This document shows, piece by piece, positions 10,014 through 22,954 of a stretch of 64,000 nt of DNA. The DNA lies in assembly GCA_033065855.1 (NCBI GenBank), contig JAVXUO010002885.1, forward strand, positions 62,001-126,000, written 5' to 3'. Below the pieces are notes generated by a model. It was given only the letters and a program-made list of their open reading frames with translations, was not told the origin of the DNA and searched no databases. A program made the translations under genes and the position numbers. The stretch is from Escallonia rubra (Eukaryota; Streptophyta; Magnoliopsida; Escalloniales; Escalloniaceae). The stretch's first letter is position 1. Every line of letters begins with the position of its first letter.

Positions 10014-13000
10014 CTAACAGACCGCTTCCACAGCAAGGCTTCTCTTAATACTCCGACAACCGCTCGCCTCAAAATTCTGCTCTACAACAGTAACTGAACA
10101 GCTGTCTTTTCCGATGCAGGCCTGCCAAAACAATAAATAAAAGCCTCAGATTAATCAACAAAGTGAAACTCAAGTTTTTGGTAAACTCCAGTTTTAATAA
10201 GACTTAAATGAAATGGGTAGATCTTACATTTCGAACAACGGATAAGCTGTTAGGAGACTCGCAGCTGCCCTTTTCAAAGGATCCACACGAACCTTTCGGG
10301 TCCCCAAAGCTTGCGAAACTGATATCGGATAAAGGCTTTCCTCCTTGGCATGACAACTCAAGAGTGTTCCCTTCATGGACATGTGCACAAACTTTTCCCG
10401 TGGTTATTGTTTGAACGTCTAAGAATTCTGGATTACCTCCAAACTCTTCAAACAAAACCAGTGAATTCCCTTCATCACGAAGAAAAGAACGGGGCACATG
10501 ATACCTGACCATATAATTGAAAGAAGCTATATATAACCAACAACTTCAAAACACAAACATGACAAGAGATTAGACTTAATGAGAAAAAAATTACCATCTT
10601 TGCGATGATCTCCCACAGTTCGTGGAGCATTTGTTCGGGTTGTATGCTCCACGATAGTCACACGATGAAGGACACCCATCTTCGTCGCTAAGGTAGCTTG
10701 GCCAGTATCGGCCAATATTTTTGCCATTCACCCAAGCAGTGCCTTTCCCCAAGCTTAACAAGTCCAAAACAACCGGATCTTCACCTTTCGGACTTTCAAA
10801 ATTTGTCTACATTCAGGTTCAAAAGAATTTTGTAAACATCCCTTCTCTTTGGTTATTTTGAAACCACTAAGTTAAGTTAATGCAAGTACCTTGTACCAAA
10901 CAAACATTTCATGTGATGGAAGATTTTCAAGATGCCAATTGTCATCAGCATTGTCTTCATAGAATCTATTCTCCTCACCATCTAAGCCAACCCTGTAAAG
11001 CCACGTGTTTGTGGACAAGTCCCTCTCTTGATTACTCATGCCAAGCAACTTGACTGGACCAATTACTCCATGCTCGATTGTTTCATAGTTTGCACCGGAA
11101 TTCTAGCCATCAGAATTTGATAAAATTAAACTACACAACGAGAAAGATAAGAAAGTAAAAAAGTTTGACAAGACTTACAGGGAGTCCAACAGTGACGCTC
11201 AACAATGATACTATGTTCGTTCCATTATGCATCTTAACGTTTCGCTCGAAGACAAACTTGAACTCCGTATTCTTAGCCCATTGCGATCCTTTTGAAAATT
11301 CATGAGACAAGCATTAGAATATAACTCATTTTCAATTAATATACACTTAGAAATGTTAACGTCACATTACCAACGTGTTTTCCATTTACAAATGCGTGGA
11401 CTACATGTCCACCTGTATGGACTTGTAAAGTGACGACTCTTGCCCAAACGGGGTCATTTCCATCGATGTCCACACTAAGATGGGTGAAAAGATTTATTAC
11501 ACGCGACACAACAATTTGAAGTATCAAAAACAATTGCCGATTGAGATGTACGAGGTGTTACCTGGTCATATACCATAAGTAGTCACTGGTGTCATTTGTC
11601 ACAACTTTCTGATCCAATAGTTGTTTAGCAGAGTAGAAGCTTCTCCCTCTCAAAGGTTGGCTCTCCATATGCTCAATCTTCTCCTTTCTCCATGACCACT
11701 CCATGTTAGCCGCTTCAGATGGCCTTTTGACCATGATTGATGTTTGACTATTTACCTACAAAAGGTTAGCAACCACATTGGAGATTGAAATAGACTTTCA
11801 TATCTGGTAATGTTATCACTTAATCAAGAGTATAATCTTGTGTAAAGTTGTATGATACAAAACCGCTTCGACAATAACTAAAATTTTGCTGGTTGTATGA
11901 TCACAGTGAAGTGTTGAGTGGTAGTTACCCGAGCAGTATTGTAAACTTCGTTGTTGCAATCAAGAAGGATGCTAACGGACCATGCGGGAACTGTATACTT
12001 ATGGCCTTCAAACGTGATTGTTATATCGTTTCTCTCATTTGCATTTCCGAAAAAGCATATTCTTTGCCCATCATAGGCAAAAGTTGTTGCCTGAAAACCA
12101 GCAAATCCATGCTTTTAGCTTAGGAGGGGATAAACCAACTTAAAATGCTTGCTTCTTTTTTTTTTCTTTTTCTTTTATTTGCACCTTCATAAATTTTGGT
12201 CTCCAAAGGTATACACTAGGGTTTGGCAAATAACTTCCTAAAGGAAGCGAGTAGAACCAAAAAAAATAAATGTTCCATTTTTTAGCCCCACCCGACCTGT
12301 ATTTTTGCAACTGAAAACAAAATTACATAGTGTGAGATTCTTACCGTCATCATGTGCCCATACTCAACATTTCTAACATCACCATAGGTAAGAATTTTCT
12401 CCATTGACATAATGAGAAGATGGAGCTGCCTCAGATGCCCCCACTTCGGCTGGTTCAGATTGCCTTTAAAAATTCCGTTGTAAATTGACAACGAAGGGAA
12501 GAAAAAGAGACATGATTCAATAACATTTCAAGTATAGAGGTAGAGTTCTTCTTTACCATACTCATCAAGTGGTGCATCATAGTCATAAGTTGTAGCGATG
12601 TAAGGACCTCCAGCAGTCCGGCCAAAATTAGTTCCGCCATGGTACTAAAAGGGAACAAGCATGTTATATATGAAGAAAACAGGGGAAAAAAAAAACTAAA
12701 AGATCAAAGGACTCATTAAAGCTAATGACAGCAAAAAATAATCAAATGACTATGATATATTGGCTAGAAAACCATGTAATAGTTGTGCAATGTGCCACCA
12801 TATTGATAGAAGCGAGCTACAGCGAAAGCAACATCCTCGGCCGTTCTATGTGGATCCTTACCACCCCATACGTTGAACCTATTCAAGACAAAAATCACAT
12901 CAATAAGTAGCCAATACATATAGAAAACAAGCTAACTATAAACAGAGATATCAAGTTCTCAACCAACCATCCAGTCCAATTTTCCGACCAAATCTTTGGA

Positions 13001-14548
13001 GTGCTTGAGTTCTTAGGATAGAACTGATCGCAGTACCAACCATCACATCCTTCAAGCTGATAGGTGCAAAGTAATATTCAGTCATAACTAACATAAAATG
13101 TTTGACTCTAATGTTATTTAATCTGATATACTTCCTAGGCCTTATTAACTCATTTGATGTTCAAATATGATTGCTGATACCATTGGTGGTGGAGCGTCCC
13201 GTTCACGGCACATTAGCCAAGGCACGCCAATGTCAAGGGATTCTGCAAATTGAGCACACCAATTTATATATGTTCTTCCATCTTCTCCATAAGATCTGAT
13301 TATGTCTCCATATTCATTTTCAATCTGTATTGCGCATAGAGAGACGTCGGCTAAAAAGAACATTAACTTACACTGAAGGCAGAACATAAGGGACAATTAT
13401 CAGTACGAGAGTCCCAAACCTGAGAGAGAATTATAGGTCCTCCTTGAGAGGCAAACAGATTCTCGTGTTTCAACATGTTAACAATCGTCGTTGTAAAATT
13501 CTTCATCTCATTCTTCAACCAACGAGAGATAGTTAATTAGAGTTATGATGATGCTTGATTCTTAACAGATTATAAATTCAAGGGTTACCAGCTTACCATG
13601 AACACTTCATTATAAGTCCTTATTCTTGTGCCCGGCAAGTTACGTAACCACACCGGCAGCCCTCTGTAACAGAAAAGAAACTCTTAGAGCTAAGCTAGAA
13701 CTTGACTATTATTATTGGATATTGCATAGGTACTTGCATAATATAGACAAGTACCCGTAATTCCACTCTGCACATATGTATGGCCCTATTCGTAGAATAG
13801 CATACAGACTTTGCTCTTGGATGGTTTTGAGAAATCTAACTAGGTCAAGGTTGCCTGAAAAATCATACTAAGTTGGGAAAAAAACAAGAGGGAGAGAACC
13901 ATTATCATCATTTTGCTATACTTGGCGCAAAGCAGCATAGTGATCGAAACATAAAAAAGAGAAGTTGGGGATAAACCTGTCGACGTTGAGGCTCGTGAGC
14001 GTTCCAGAACACATAGGTCTCAATAGTATTAAGCCCTCCACTTTTTGATTTTTGTATCAAGGAAGGCCACATCTACAAATTGGTAGTTTAGTAAAGATAA
14101 GTAATATGCTTTAGCAATGTCCTCCTTGATACTGGAATCACACTTGTTATGTGTTACTGATCCGCTCTTCTTTCCTTTTATATTAGCTTTGAATTTTTGG
14201 TTTGTTTCTCTTTGAGTTCTGAGGAGATGCGCATATGTTGCCAGATTTGGTTTAGCATTTTAAAAGTATTTCATGCGAACTCCCCAGAACTTGCTGTTAT
14301 TCAGTGAGAAGTGGTTTCAAATGCAATACTTTAGTATAGTAGAAGCTTTTGCTAACAAGAATCAGAAGTATTACCTCTGGCGTACTACGCGGATAATGGA
14401 TAGAACCTGATATAATGATTTTCCTTTCTCCATCAATTATAACGGCTCTTCTGTCATATGAAACTTGAGTTGCCACCGATGCCCAGAAGTAAAAGAAACA
14501 CAAAATGCTCCACACAGAAAACCAACAGCAGCTGCAAGAGTATCCCAT
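10014..14548 (-). CDS. Beta-galactosidase, glycoside hydrolase family 35, with C-terminal SUEL lectin domain
   Basis: Eighteen exons, all GT-AG, join without a stop into 822 residues. Exons, in order: 14375-14548, 13977-14072, 13755-13867, 13597-13663, 13420-13512, 13181-13324, 12968-13056, 12773-12878, 12557-12644, 12345-12463, 11929-12090, 11562-11755, 11371-11474, 11179-11288, 10890-11102, 10595-10806, 10228-10504, 10014-10121 (TAG). A hydrophobic signal peptide (about residues 1-27) suggests secretion to the cell wall. The GH35 barrel starts at [12 protein letters not shown]. The proton-donor signature [14 protein letters not shown] gives Glu185 and the nucleophile motif WSENWTGW gives Glu254; both are intact. 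Residues about 734-822 form a Cys-rich SUEL/galactose-lectin domain, as in lectin-tailed plant BGALs. The family releases terminal beta-galactose from wall pectin and arabinogalactan. Length and layout are normal and the gene looks functional. Which BGAL subgroup it belongs to is not certain. Confidence 0.97.
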
Positions 14549-15056
14549 GACTGAGCGCCCAGAACTTGAAGGGTGTTGGTGGTATACGGAATTTCGGAAT
14601 AAGTATAGTGAAATGGAAATGGACTAAAATGAAGATAAGCAGCTGGGAAGAAGAAGCTAAGGTCGGAAACTGTCATATTTTTTCTGTTGTCCTCTCGCTT
14701 ATAAGGATGTTTATCACCTTCTTTCTCTTGTTTACCACACTCTTTCTCTTTTCTCCTGTTGTGATTGGGCTGATCACACTCTTTTTGTGATTATCCCCTG
14801 GAGGTTATACCCAACCAACTTTCAGGGAATTAAATAAAGACAATATACAGCGGGAAAGATGAACTGACTTAAAGAGAAAGACGTGAATCCTTTGCATTAA
14901 TCGGCCAACAGACAGATCTTCTTGGGTGGAGCTCACTGCCTGTGATCACTCCCTTTTATGCTATTGATTTACACTGTATTCTTTCGCGAATCCGTTGCAC
15001 TATTTGTCATTTTGATTCTGAATGTAAGTATTGACCTCAGTGTTTTAAAAGTATTT
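14549..15056. promoter_or_regulatory. 5' flank of the beta-galactosidase gene
   Basis: Upstream sequence of the minus-strand gene, probably 5' UTR and promoter. No decisive TATA box was recognised; a pyrimidine/GA-rich stretch lies at 14690-14790. Its right end (TTTTAAAAGTATTT at about 15043) matches 14263-14276 in intron 1 of the gene and marks where a duplicated copy begins. Confidence 0.4.
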
Positions 15057-15375
15057 GAGTCCCAAACCTGAGAGAGAATTATAGACCCACCTTGAGAGGC
15101 AGACATATTCTCGTGTTTCAACATAATAACGAGAGCCATTGGAAAATTCTTCTCATTTTTCGATCAAAGAGAATAGGTAATTATAGTTGTTTTAAACATA
15201 TTATAAATTCAAGGGTTACCAACTTACCATGATCACGTCATTCGTCATTTATGTCCGACAAGTTATGCAACCATACCGGCAGCCCTCTGTAATTAACAGG
15301 AAAGCATCTCTGAAAACTGAGCTAGAACTTTGACCACCTGTTGTAAAAACATCTCTGAAAACTAAGCTAGAACTA
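15057..15375 (-). pseudogene. Beta-galactosidase pseudogene fragment (exons 5 and 4)
   Basis: Clearly similar to 13411-13700 of the intact gene. The exon 5-like part (15062-15155) keeps the reverse complement of the LFASQGG...ILSQ region with substitutions and small deletions. Shortened intron sequence and a decayed exon 4-like part with the LPVWL region (to about 15288) follow, then intron 3 similarity to about 15375. No open frame survives. Exon order matches the minus orientation of the intact gene, so this is part of a tandem copy. Confidence 0.85.
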
Positions 15376-15736
15376 GACTGCCTACTACCTTAGACGGCCG
15401 ACTTCTCGCTTTATCCTTACCACTGGTTCGCTACCTTCCGTTATTTATGGCAACAACTCCACCACTTTAGAAATTTTGGAGCGTAAACACCACATTTTTC
15501 TAATCTTTTTATTTATTTACATATATTGGGCTTTATTAAGATTTGAGTTTTATTATTACAGGTGAAGGTCTAATTGTACACTAAACTTAATTTATCTAAT
15601 TAATATCAGTAGTTAGTCCAATCCATTATCCAATACAGTTCAATCATGTCTAGTAATTGGATCCAGTCTAGTCGAATAAGTCCATGTTAAAAAACTGTAA
15701 TTTACTCAGTTATTTTTGTAATTATTCCTTGATACA
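15376..15736. other. Intergenic stretch beside the pseudogene
   Basis: AT-rich, no gene or element end recognised. Confidence 0.4.
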
Positions 15737-15762
15737 TGTGATTAATCCTTAATCTATCAGAA

Positions 15763-15816
<54 letters not shown>

Positions 15817-17553
15817 CCGAAGTTGAGATAATGTTATCCAGTTACCGCTTACTTGGACACTCGCTTAACTCGCCACATGAACTTTCTTATCTTCACTTTT
15901 TAAAAGTTGAATTAACTCATCCTTATAATAATTATTTGAATTCCTTTTTTCTCTCTTCCTCTCTCCTATTCAATTAGATTTGAATTTATTTTTGCCATTT
16001 GAAATTAAATCAATTAAATAAGTTTTACATCTCTCTCTTCTATGTCAACATGTCCCACTTAAAATTTTTATTTATATCTTTCGACTTTCATTAATTCTAA
16101 AATTTGGTCAAAACTGATTTTCTATATATTCCTTTTAATCTTAAATCTTTTCTATTATTTAGAGTAAGCCCAATATTCTCGATCAGTTTTTCTCTCTAAC
16201 TAACAAAATTTGCTCACTACTAAAAGTGTATATAAATATAATCTACTCTCACGTTTCATTTTTAATCATTTGTGACATTACTTTACTCTTTTCTTGGTGG
16301 CCTTGAGTAATATAAGCTTCAATACACGGATTATTATTGTTAGTATCATCAGTATTATTCTTTTTGGTTGGGATAGACTATTTCTATCATTTCATATATT
16401 ATTTTTCCATCTTCATTTACTGCTAAAAGCTAACAAGTATTATTCAAGTTAATTATTAACGACAAAAAAATGGTAAACAAAAACTTATATGAAAAGGTAG
16501 AAATAATTTTTAAATTATTTTTTTTATCACTACCGATTTTATTATTGTTATTAGGTATACAAGTACGAGATATCTCAATCACTACTTTGACGGTTGTTGC
16601 TTCCGTGTGCAAAACTATTTTCTGATTAAATCAAAAATAATTACCGAATTAGGGACAGATAATGTCTCGAAATTCGAAAAAGATATTAAAATATTATTTG
16701 ATGAACCGGCCTGTTAGTTGAATTTTCTCAATTTGCAATTTCTATTAAATATTCTTTTAATCTCCATATCACATATTGAGATGGTCATCTTTATCGTTTC
16801 TGACACCTCAGACCTCCATCAAAAAGGGTATTTGGGCTACATTTTCAAGGACCAACTTTTCTCCCTAGAGCTTTTGTGTAATTTCTATCATGGGAGCGGT
16901 AGATCATCTCTATGGAGAATTTAGCGCTTCATAGTTCATTCCCATATGTTCATATATCACTTGCATTGTGGATTTGTCACATAGCCTTCCCGAGTCTTCT
17001 AGACTAGCGCATTCTTGAGATATATTTACTATTTCTTAGACTAGCTTAGATTATAATAGTACAGACTATCTGCAATTCCCGCGATCACGTTTTCAATATA
17101 TGATAAAAAAGAGTCCTTTTATTTCATTTCTTAGTTCGATTCTAAGATCGAAATGTAGACCGACGCCCATAGGGCCAGTCGAACTATAACAGTTTTGATT
17201 CTGGTTTGTCCGAAAAGATACGTAGGCCATTTGACCCATGTTGTCGATCGATTTCAAACTAATAATGTAAAATTAGAACTAGGATTTTTTTATTGCATAT
17301 TTATGTGTTTAAGGCCGAATATCAATAAAATCATAGTAGAGACTGGAAGAGTATGACGGGTGCCTAACACCTTCCCATCGCATAACTTAGTCCCTGAATT
17401 CATTTATGTAATTTCAATAGACTAGTAGTCTTTAAACATTTTAGAGTCTTTTCGGAGTTTTTCTCATTTTTCTTTCATTTAATAAGATAAGCTGATAACT
17501 CCTAGTTTTAAACCTTAATTGGGTCTAAGGAATTTTCGAGGCGGTTCGCTACA
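15737..17553 (+). mobile_element. Ogre/Tat-like Ty3-Gypsy LTR, interrupted by (TA)n-containing sequence
   Basis: Begins TGTGATTAATCC at 15737. The same start occurs at 63379 with different flanking sequence, which fixes the LTR boundary. From about 16640 to 16950 it matches 63455-63756 (shared GATAATGTCTCGAAATT, ATGGTCATCTTTA, CTCCCTAGAG, GGTAGATCA words). Downstream, the GGGTGCCTAACACCTTCCCAT stretch near 17360 and the end CGAGGCGGTTCGCTACA near 17553 are typical of Ogre/Tat LTRs. About 860 bp (15765-16625) has no counterpart in the other copy and begins with (TA)n. No intact primer site or coding region follows. Confidence 0.65.
15766..15815. repeat. (TA)n microsatellite
   Basis: 50 bp of perfect TA at the left edge of sequence inserted in the Ogre-like LTR. 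Confidence 0.95.
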
Positions 17554-19430
17554 TAGGGCTTTTGGTTTTGGCATTTCTTTTAGCAACTTCTTAACGGTGG
17601 AATTTAGCAAAGAACCTGCCAACACCATATGCAATTCATGTAATAATTCTGTAATTGCTTAATCACAATCCTCCAGTCGGTCTTTCTTTATGATTTGTTT
17701 AGGGATTATATGATTCCCCTAAACCTACTGAGATGATAACGTTGTTCTAGCGAGAATCTAAAATAGGATCTTACCTTACTTAATTACAAAATTCTTAACG
17801 GTCTAAGACTATGTTAGCTTGAATATTGAGGTAAGAAGTGTTACTAATTCATAAAAGGTATTTTACGGATGGGAGGTATAGCTTTTGTTTAATAGGTGCC
17901 CCATCTCCCATAAATTTTCGGTCGTGTTTGAAAGATTTGTTTGAGACTAGTGAGGTGCCTGTGGATATTAAAGAACCCCTAACCCCCTGCTGATCGCCGT
18001 GGCAGCTTCCATGGCAACTGCACCCTATCGCTCCTTATTTGGGACTGTTTTGATTTTGATTGAACCAGTAATTTCAGGTTACTTTCCTTCTAATACAATT
18101 GGTAGTTTTATGAATTAATTCATACCTTTGATTGTAAGTTGTTAGCGTGGAACTGTTATCGAGATATTTGTATGTTCGCCAGTTTACTTTGTGAGCATTG
18201 GTTACTTGATGATTGTCAGTGATCATTATCCCCGACCTAATTTGGTTTAGGGACTATGATTGCTGAGAGAAATGAGGGAAGAGAAGACACACAAAGTATT
18301 GATTTTGCTCTCTGATATTTAGGCAATTAAGAAGTCCACTAAAACCAGGTTAATGCTATTCCCTGAGCCCTCACTCGTTCCCAACACTTCTATACGTACT
18401 CCTACAAAAGAAATATAACATTCTCATCCTCAATCTGTTCTGGGTTAAAGTGTTGCAAACTAGGTTTCTAGTTTCTTTATGAGTCGGGAAGTTGGACTAA
18501 TAAGCTCAAAGTGGTGATTGAGCTATCTACAAAGTAGACTGCAAAGTATAACTAAGCAAGGTTACTTGAAAACAAACTCGGACCGGCAAAAGATTGTTGA
18601 GTTCTTAGATTGCTTATGCTCAAGGATTTGGATAACAAAGGAGGCAGGGAATGTTGTGGTTATTTCTACACTATGGTCGAACATGCTAAACAACAAGATC
18701 TGGATTAGATTTAACTTGGCAAGACGAGTGAATTTTACTAAAAAAAATGTTACCCTAATCACAATATAGCAGATTGCTTCTGTACCCTGCGTTCGAAACT
18801 TTTGTCTATCAAATGTAAAAAATCTGTAATTTGTGCTTGATACGAGGTTAACTATAGATGAGTTGGTCCTATTGTCTAGTTTGATCAACCGCACACAAGT
18901 GTATGTTTGTGTGTGGTGCACTAGCTAGCCTCTAATCATGTTCTAGCTTGCCGGAGAGCTAGATTTGTTTCAGTTGTTTGTCTCTTTCTTTCAGCTCTCA
19001 ATAGAAAGGTAAGGGGAAGGCGTTGAGCTACTTCTTGTTGGGTATTTTTGGTTTAACCCTGTTTTACGTCATATATACATGGAGTAATTCTTGATGTGGC
19101 ATCCGCACGACCTTTACTTAAATTTAAGAAATGTTTCCCCAAAAGCAAATTTTGCATCGGCTTCTAATTCTGCGAATTAGGCCTATTCTAAATTTAATTT
19201 ATTGGCCACCTATTTTATCTGCTATAATTACGTTTAAATGGTTGAATGAAAATTCGACCTTATTCTCACCAGTTGTTTTACATATGTGTGCTTCATTATA
19301 ATAACTGTGTAACAAAACTTTGCAATAACATTTGCATTGCCACACCATTAAGGTTTAAAAACCAAATACCGATAGTTTGTCATGATTGTGTTCCTTGATT
19401 GTTACGCACACCTTATGGGTTACATAAAAG
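17554..19430. other. Unassigned stretch, probably old retroelement interior
   Basis: Lies between the Ogre-like LTR and a beta-galactosidase exon 2 remnant. Short open frames (for example 18518-18769 plus) show no recognisable domain. No RNA gene or clear repeat end seen. Confidence 0.4.
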
Positions 19431-19560
19431 GATAGCATAAAAGAGAAGTTGAAAAATGGATATGTCTACGTTTAGGCTCGCCAGCGTTGTAAGGTCTCAA
19501 GAGATTAAGCCCTTCACCTTTCAATCTTTGTGTCATGGAAGACCACATCCCTAAAAAATC
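19431..19560 (-). pseudogene. Beta-galactosidase pseudogene fragment (exon 2)
   Basis: Diverged copy of 13945-14075, including intron sequence before exon 2 and the exon encoding the [14 protein letters not shown] region, with several small deletions. It belongs to the same dead copy as 15057-15375. The exon 3 equivalent is missing and about 4 kb of foreign sequence separates the pieces. Confidence 0.8.
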
Positions 19561-19743
19561 CACTTGATTCCAAACACTCTAACATCAGCAAATGCAGAAT
19601 GAGAGAAAAAGTATAATTTAATTTGGTTCTTGTTTTGGGTGTCTGGTAGAACAAAGGAACTAATGCAAGAAGTCTCCTATGTACCACAAATGTTTGTTTC
19701 TCTATGGTTATATAGCCGAACTCATTTATTAGTAAGTGAAGTG

Positions 19744-20063
19744 TGTTGGGCACAATATGAGAGACAATGCAACAGAAAAACTTAGAGCATTATGGAAGAG
19801 GAGGAACTGGAGAGGAGAAACACTCAATAATTTTTTCTCTACTCCATCAACACTTCTTTCATAAAACAACTTACTCACTCCTTTTTCATTACATCTTCAA
19901 ATGACTAGGTGATGCACTTTTTGTACTAAAATATTAAAGACGCATTCATAACCTCAAAGATAACTCTCCTAACCTTTCACTTCTCAGCTTTTCTTTATTT
20001 ATGCATGTCTTGATTCTTCCACATCAAGTGTCTCAATTCATTGAATCAAGATTAACTCTCAAC
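19744..20063 (-). repeat. 3' LTR of the Copia element
   Basis: About 320 bp, matching 27940-28329 apart from one internal deletion and scattered changes. Confidence 0.9.
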
Positions 20064-20078
20064 CCCCCCCCCCCCCCC
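20063..20078. repeat. 16-bp C homopolymer / Copia polypurine tract
   Basis: Uninterrupted C run directly inside the 3' LTR. On the element's strand it is a G-rich polypurine tract, probably expanded by slippage. Confidence 0.85.
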
Positions 20079-20099
20079 TTAAGCTTGATTCTCTCATTC

Positions 20100-21049
20100 C
20101 AAGTTGATTTCTTAGCTTTTCAAAGACTTCTCTTTTCAGGGGCTTTGTGAAAATATCCACAACTCGATCTTTGGACTTCACAAACTTGGACTTCTTTCTT
20201 GGCTATGCTCTCACGGATGAAATGATACCGTGTATCGATGTGTTTGCTTCGATCATGAAAGATTGGATTCTTTGCAAGGGCTATCTCTGACTTGTTACCG
20301 ACAAAATTTGTGTCGACTCATCTTGATTAAAACTGAGCTGCTTAAGCAAACTTCTTAGCCATATCGCATGAAAAAAAAGTCAGCATTGCAGCTACATATT
20401 CAACTTCACTTGTTGATAGAGTCCCTATTGATTGCTTCTTTGATGTCCATGTGAATATTGCTTCACGAAAATAAAAAATGAATTCAGTTGTGCTTTTTCG
20501 GTCATCCACATCTCTAGCTCAATAATTATCGCTATATCCCACTAATTTCATATCACCTGATGTAGGATAAAAATATGCCAAGATCAATAGTACATTTAAG
20601 GTACCGAAGTATCCTTTTTGCCATTTGAAGTGATAAGTTGTCGGATTCTTCATATCTCGACTGACAAGACCGACAACATAAAGGATGTTAGCCCTAATGC
20701 ACGTCAAGTACTTCCAACTTCCAACCAAACTTTTGAACAAGGTCCGGTGACTGGACCTCCTTTGATATGTCTCGACAACTTCTTTTCCATCTCGATAGGG
20801 ATACTGATTGGGTTGCAATTTTCCATATTGAACCTCTTCAATAATTATTTTGCATATGCCTCTTGTGAGATGAAAGTTCCATCATCTCTTTGCTTTACTT
20901 CAATTTCAAGGTAGTATGACATCAAGCCGATGTCAGTCATTTCAAACTCCTTGGCCATTTCCTTTTTGAAATCATCAAACATCTTCCCATCGTTGCCTGT
21001 AAAAATTAAGTCGTCGACATATAAACAGACTACCAAGATGTCACCTTTT
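20100..21049 (-). pseudogene. Copia reverse transcriptase (C-terminal part) and RNase H, broken
   Basis: From 21049 leftwards on the minus strand: the catalytic VVCLYVDDLIFTGND motif (about 21036), the MTDIGLMSYYLEIEV segment, the conserved region ending in MKLVGYSDN (about 20525), then RNase H remnants with frameshifts and stops to about 20100. It joins directly, across the CACTA insertion, to the upstream part at 24849. Not functional. Confidence 0.9.
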
Positions 21050-21549
21050 CATTACAAGAAAAAGATCTTTTAGCGACGGATTTTTAATGACGGAATGAAA
21101 TTTGTCGCTAAAAGTGACTTTTACCGACAGATTTGTCCGTCGATAAAAATATGTCGCTAAAACTGACTTTTACCAACGGATTTGTCTGTCAGTAAAAATT
21201 CCGTCGCTAAAGACCTTTACCAACGGAAAATTCTTTGGTAAAGGTTTTTACCGACGGAGTATTAGACACGAAATTATCCGTCGCTAAATGTGGTTTTCTT
21301 ATTTCTTCCATTTTCTAAAAATTTGTTTTATTTGAAAGGGTATTTAAATGGAAAAAAAAACCCTACCACTTCTTCTATCCACCCGCCGCACACCTTTCCC
21401 CCTTCTATCTCTCTCTTTCACACCCATAGTGCCCACCTCTGCCCCCACTTCTGCCGCCCGCCTCCCACGCCGCCCACTTTCACCCCCGCCCCTGATGTCG
21501 TCCTTCCCCTCTCCCCCTCCCCCCTAACTTCTTTCACCTCCATCGCCTA

Positions 21550-22952
21550 TGAAACCAATAAAATAACCCTAGAGGGAGGGTGAATAGGGTTTTAAGACTA
21601 CTTTAAAAATTAACAAACAACTAACATCAATCTCAACACAAATGTAAAACGATAATGAAAAGAGAGAAGGGTTTAGAGATACTTGACAAGGAGATTTAAA
21701 TGGTTCGGCTTGATATACCCTCAAGCCTACATCCACCTCTTCAAGGAAGTCCCTTGCAAGAGCACTAGAATCCACTAGCAACAATCTTCTTCCGGGTCAA
21801 GATCAAAACCCTTACAACACTTGGTGATATCCCCACACCAAGCACAAGCCTTGAATCCACAAAGCTCACCCAAGACTTGACAAACCCAAGCCTTGATCAC
21901 AATCCTTTTACAAAGATCAAATGTGTACAAAGAAACCCTCTTGAAAGGAAATGAGTACAAATGAAGCTCTAGTGCAATAGAGAGATGAGAGAATTGATGA
22001 CTTGAAGGATGCTCACTCTCAATCAAAGAATTGCTCACAAATATGCTTTTTTAATGATGTAAAATCATGAAGATGAAAATAGATAAGTTTAATCTATGAG
22101 CCTTGATGTTTCTCTAATGAATGGAGGCTTAGAATGTGGTTTCCATGGTGTATAATGAAGCCCCAAATCATTTATATAGAGATCAAATGAAATATAGCCG
22201 TTATAGGCATAAAGTGAGCAAAACTGTCATTGCAGTCGACTGTATTCCCAATGCAGTCAACTGTAATCCCTCTAAAATAGCCGTTGGAGTTTTGTCCTCG
22301 AAAATAGCCGTTGGAACTGAATTTTGACCAATGCAGTCGACTACATTGGAATGCATTCGACTGTATTCAATTACAGTCGACTGTATTACCCTACTGCCTA
22401 TCGGCTGCGTCACGGACCCCTTTCCTATTTTGGACATAACTTTCTCTAGAAAAATCGGATTGAGGTGCCGTTTTTTGCGTTGGAAAGCTAATGAAAATTT
22501 CTATCAATATATGAAAAGTTTAGCACCAAAAACATTTTTGAGAAAATCTGAGTAAGCTCCAAAGTTCACTCATTTTCAAGAACCACACTCCTGTGAATGA
22601 TTATGAACTCACATGCAATGCACAAGGTGTCCTAAGGTCTTTTTAGGTCATAGTCATCAAACCAAGACTAGTTACATAATAGGAAAGATCAATTATAATC
22701 GATAGTAACTTAGTCGATGCATTCTTTGTTGCTCTTCGACATTGGACTTGATGAAGCTTCTATAGCATGTCCACTATAACTTTAAGCTTCTTTGGCTTTA
22801 ATCCATCTATCCAACTTCTCAAATGTGTCTTCATGAGTGTGCATGTATATACCTACTAAGAATACACTCAAAGCACACATTAGAACATAATCAATGTGTA
22901 GTTATCATCAAAACAAGATGTAAGCCTAGGTTATCCAATCATAGGGCTAACA
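21550..22952 (-). repeat. SIRE/Maximus-like Copia LTR (second copy)
   Basis: 1403 bp. On the minus strand it starts TGTTAGCCCTATGATTGG, has TTTTGATGATAACTACA at about 22915, and ends in the CTATTCACC...CTCTAGGG motif and TTGGTTTCA. Homologous to 1-322 plus 5255-5698 and shows the empty target site for the LARD-like element there. Confidence 0.85.
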
Positions 22953-22954
22953 CT

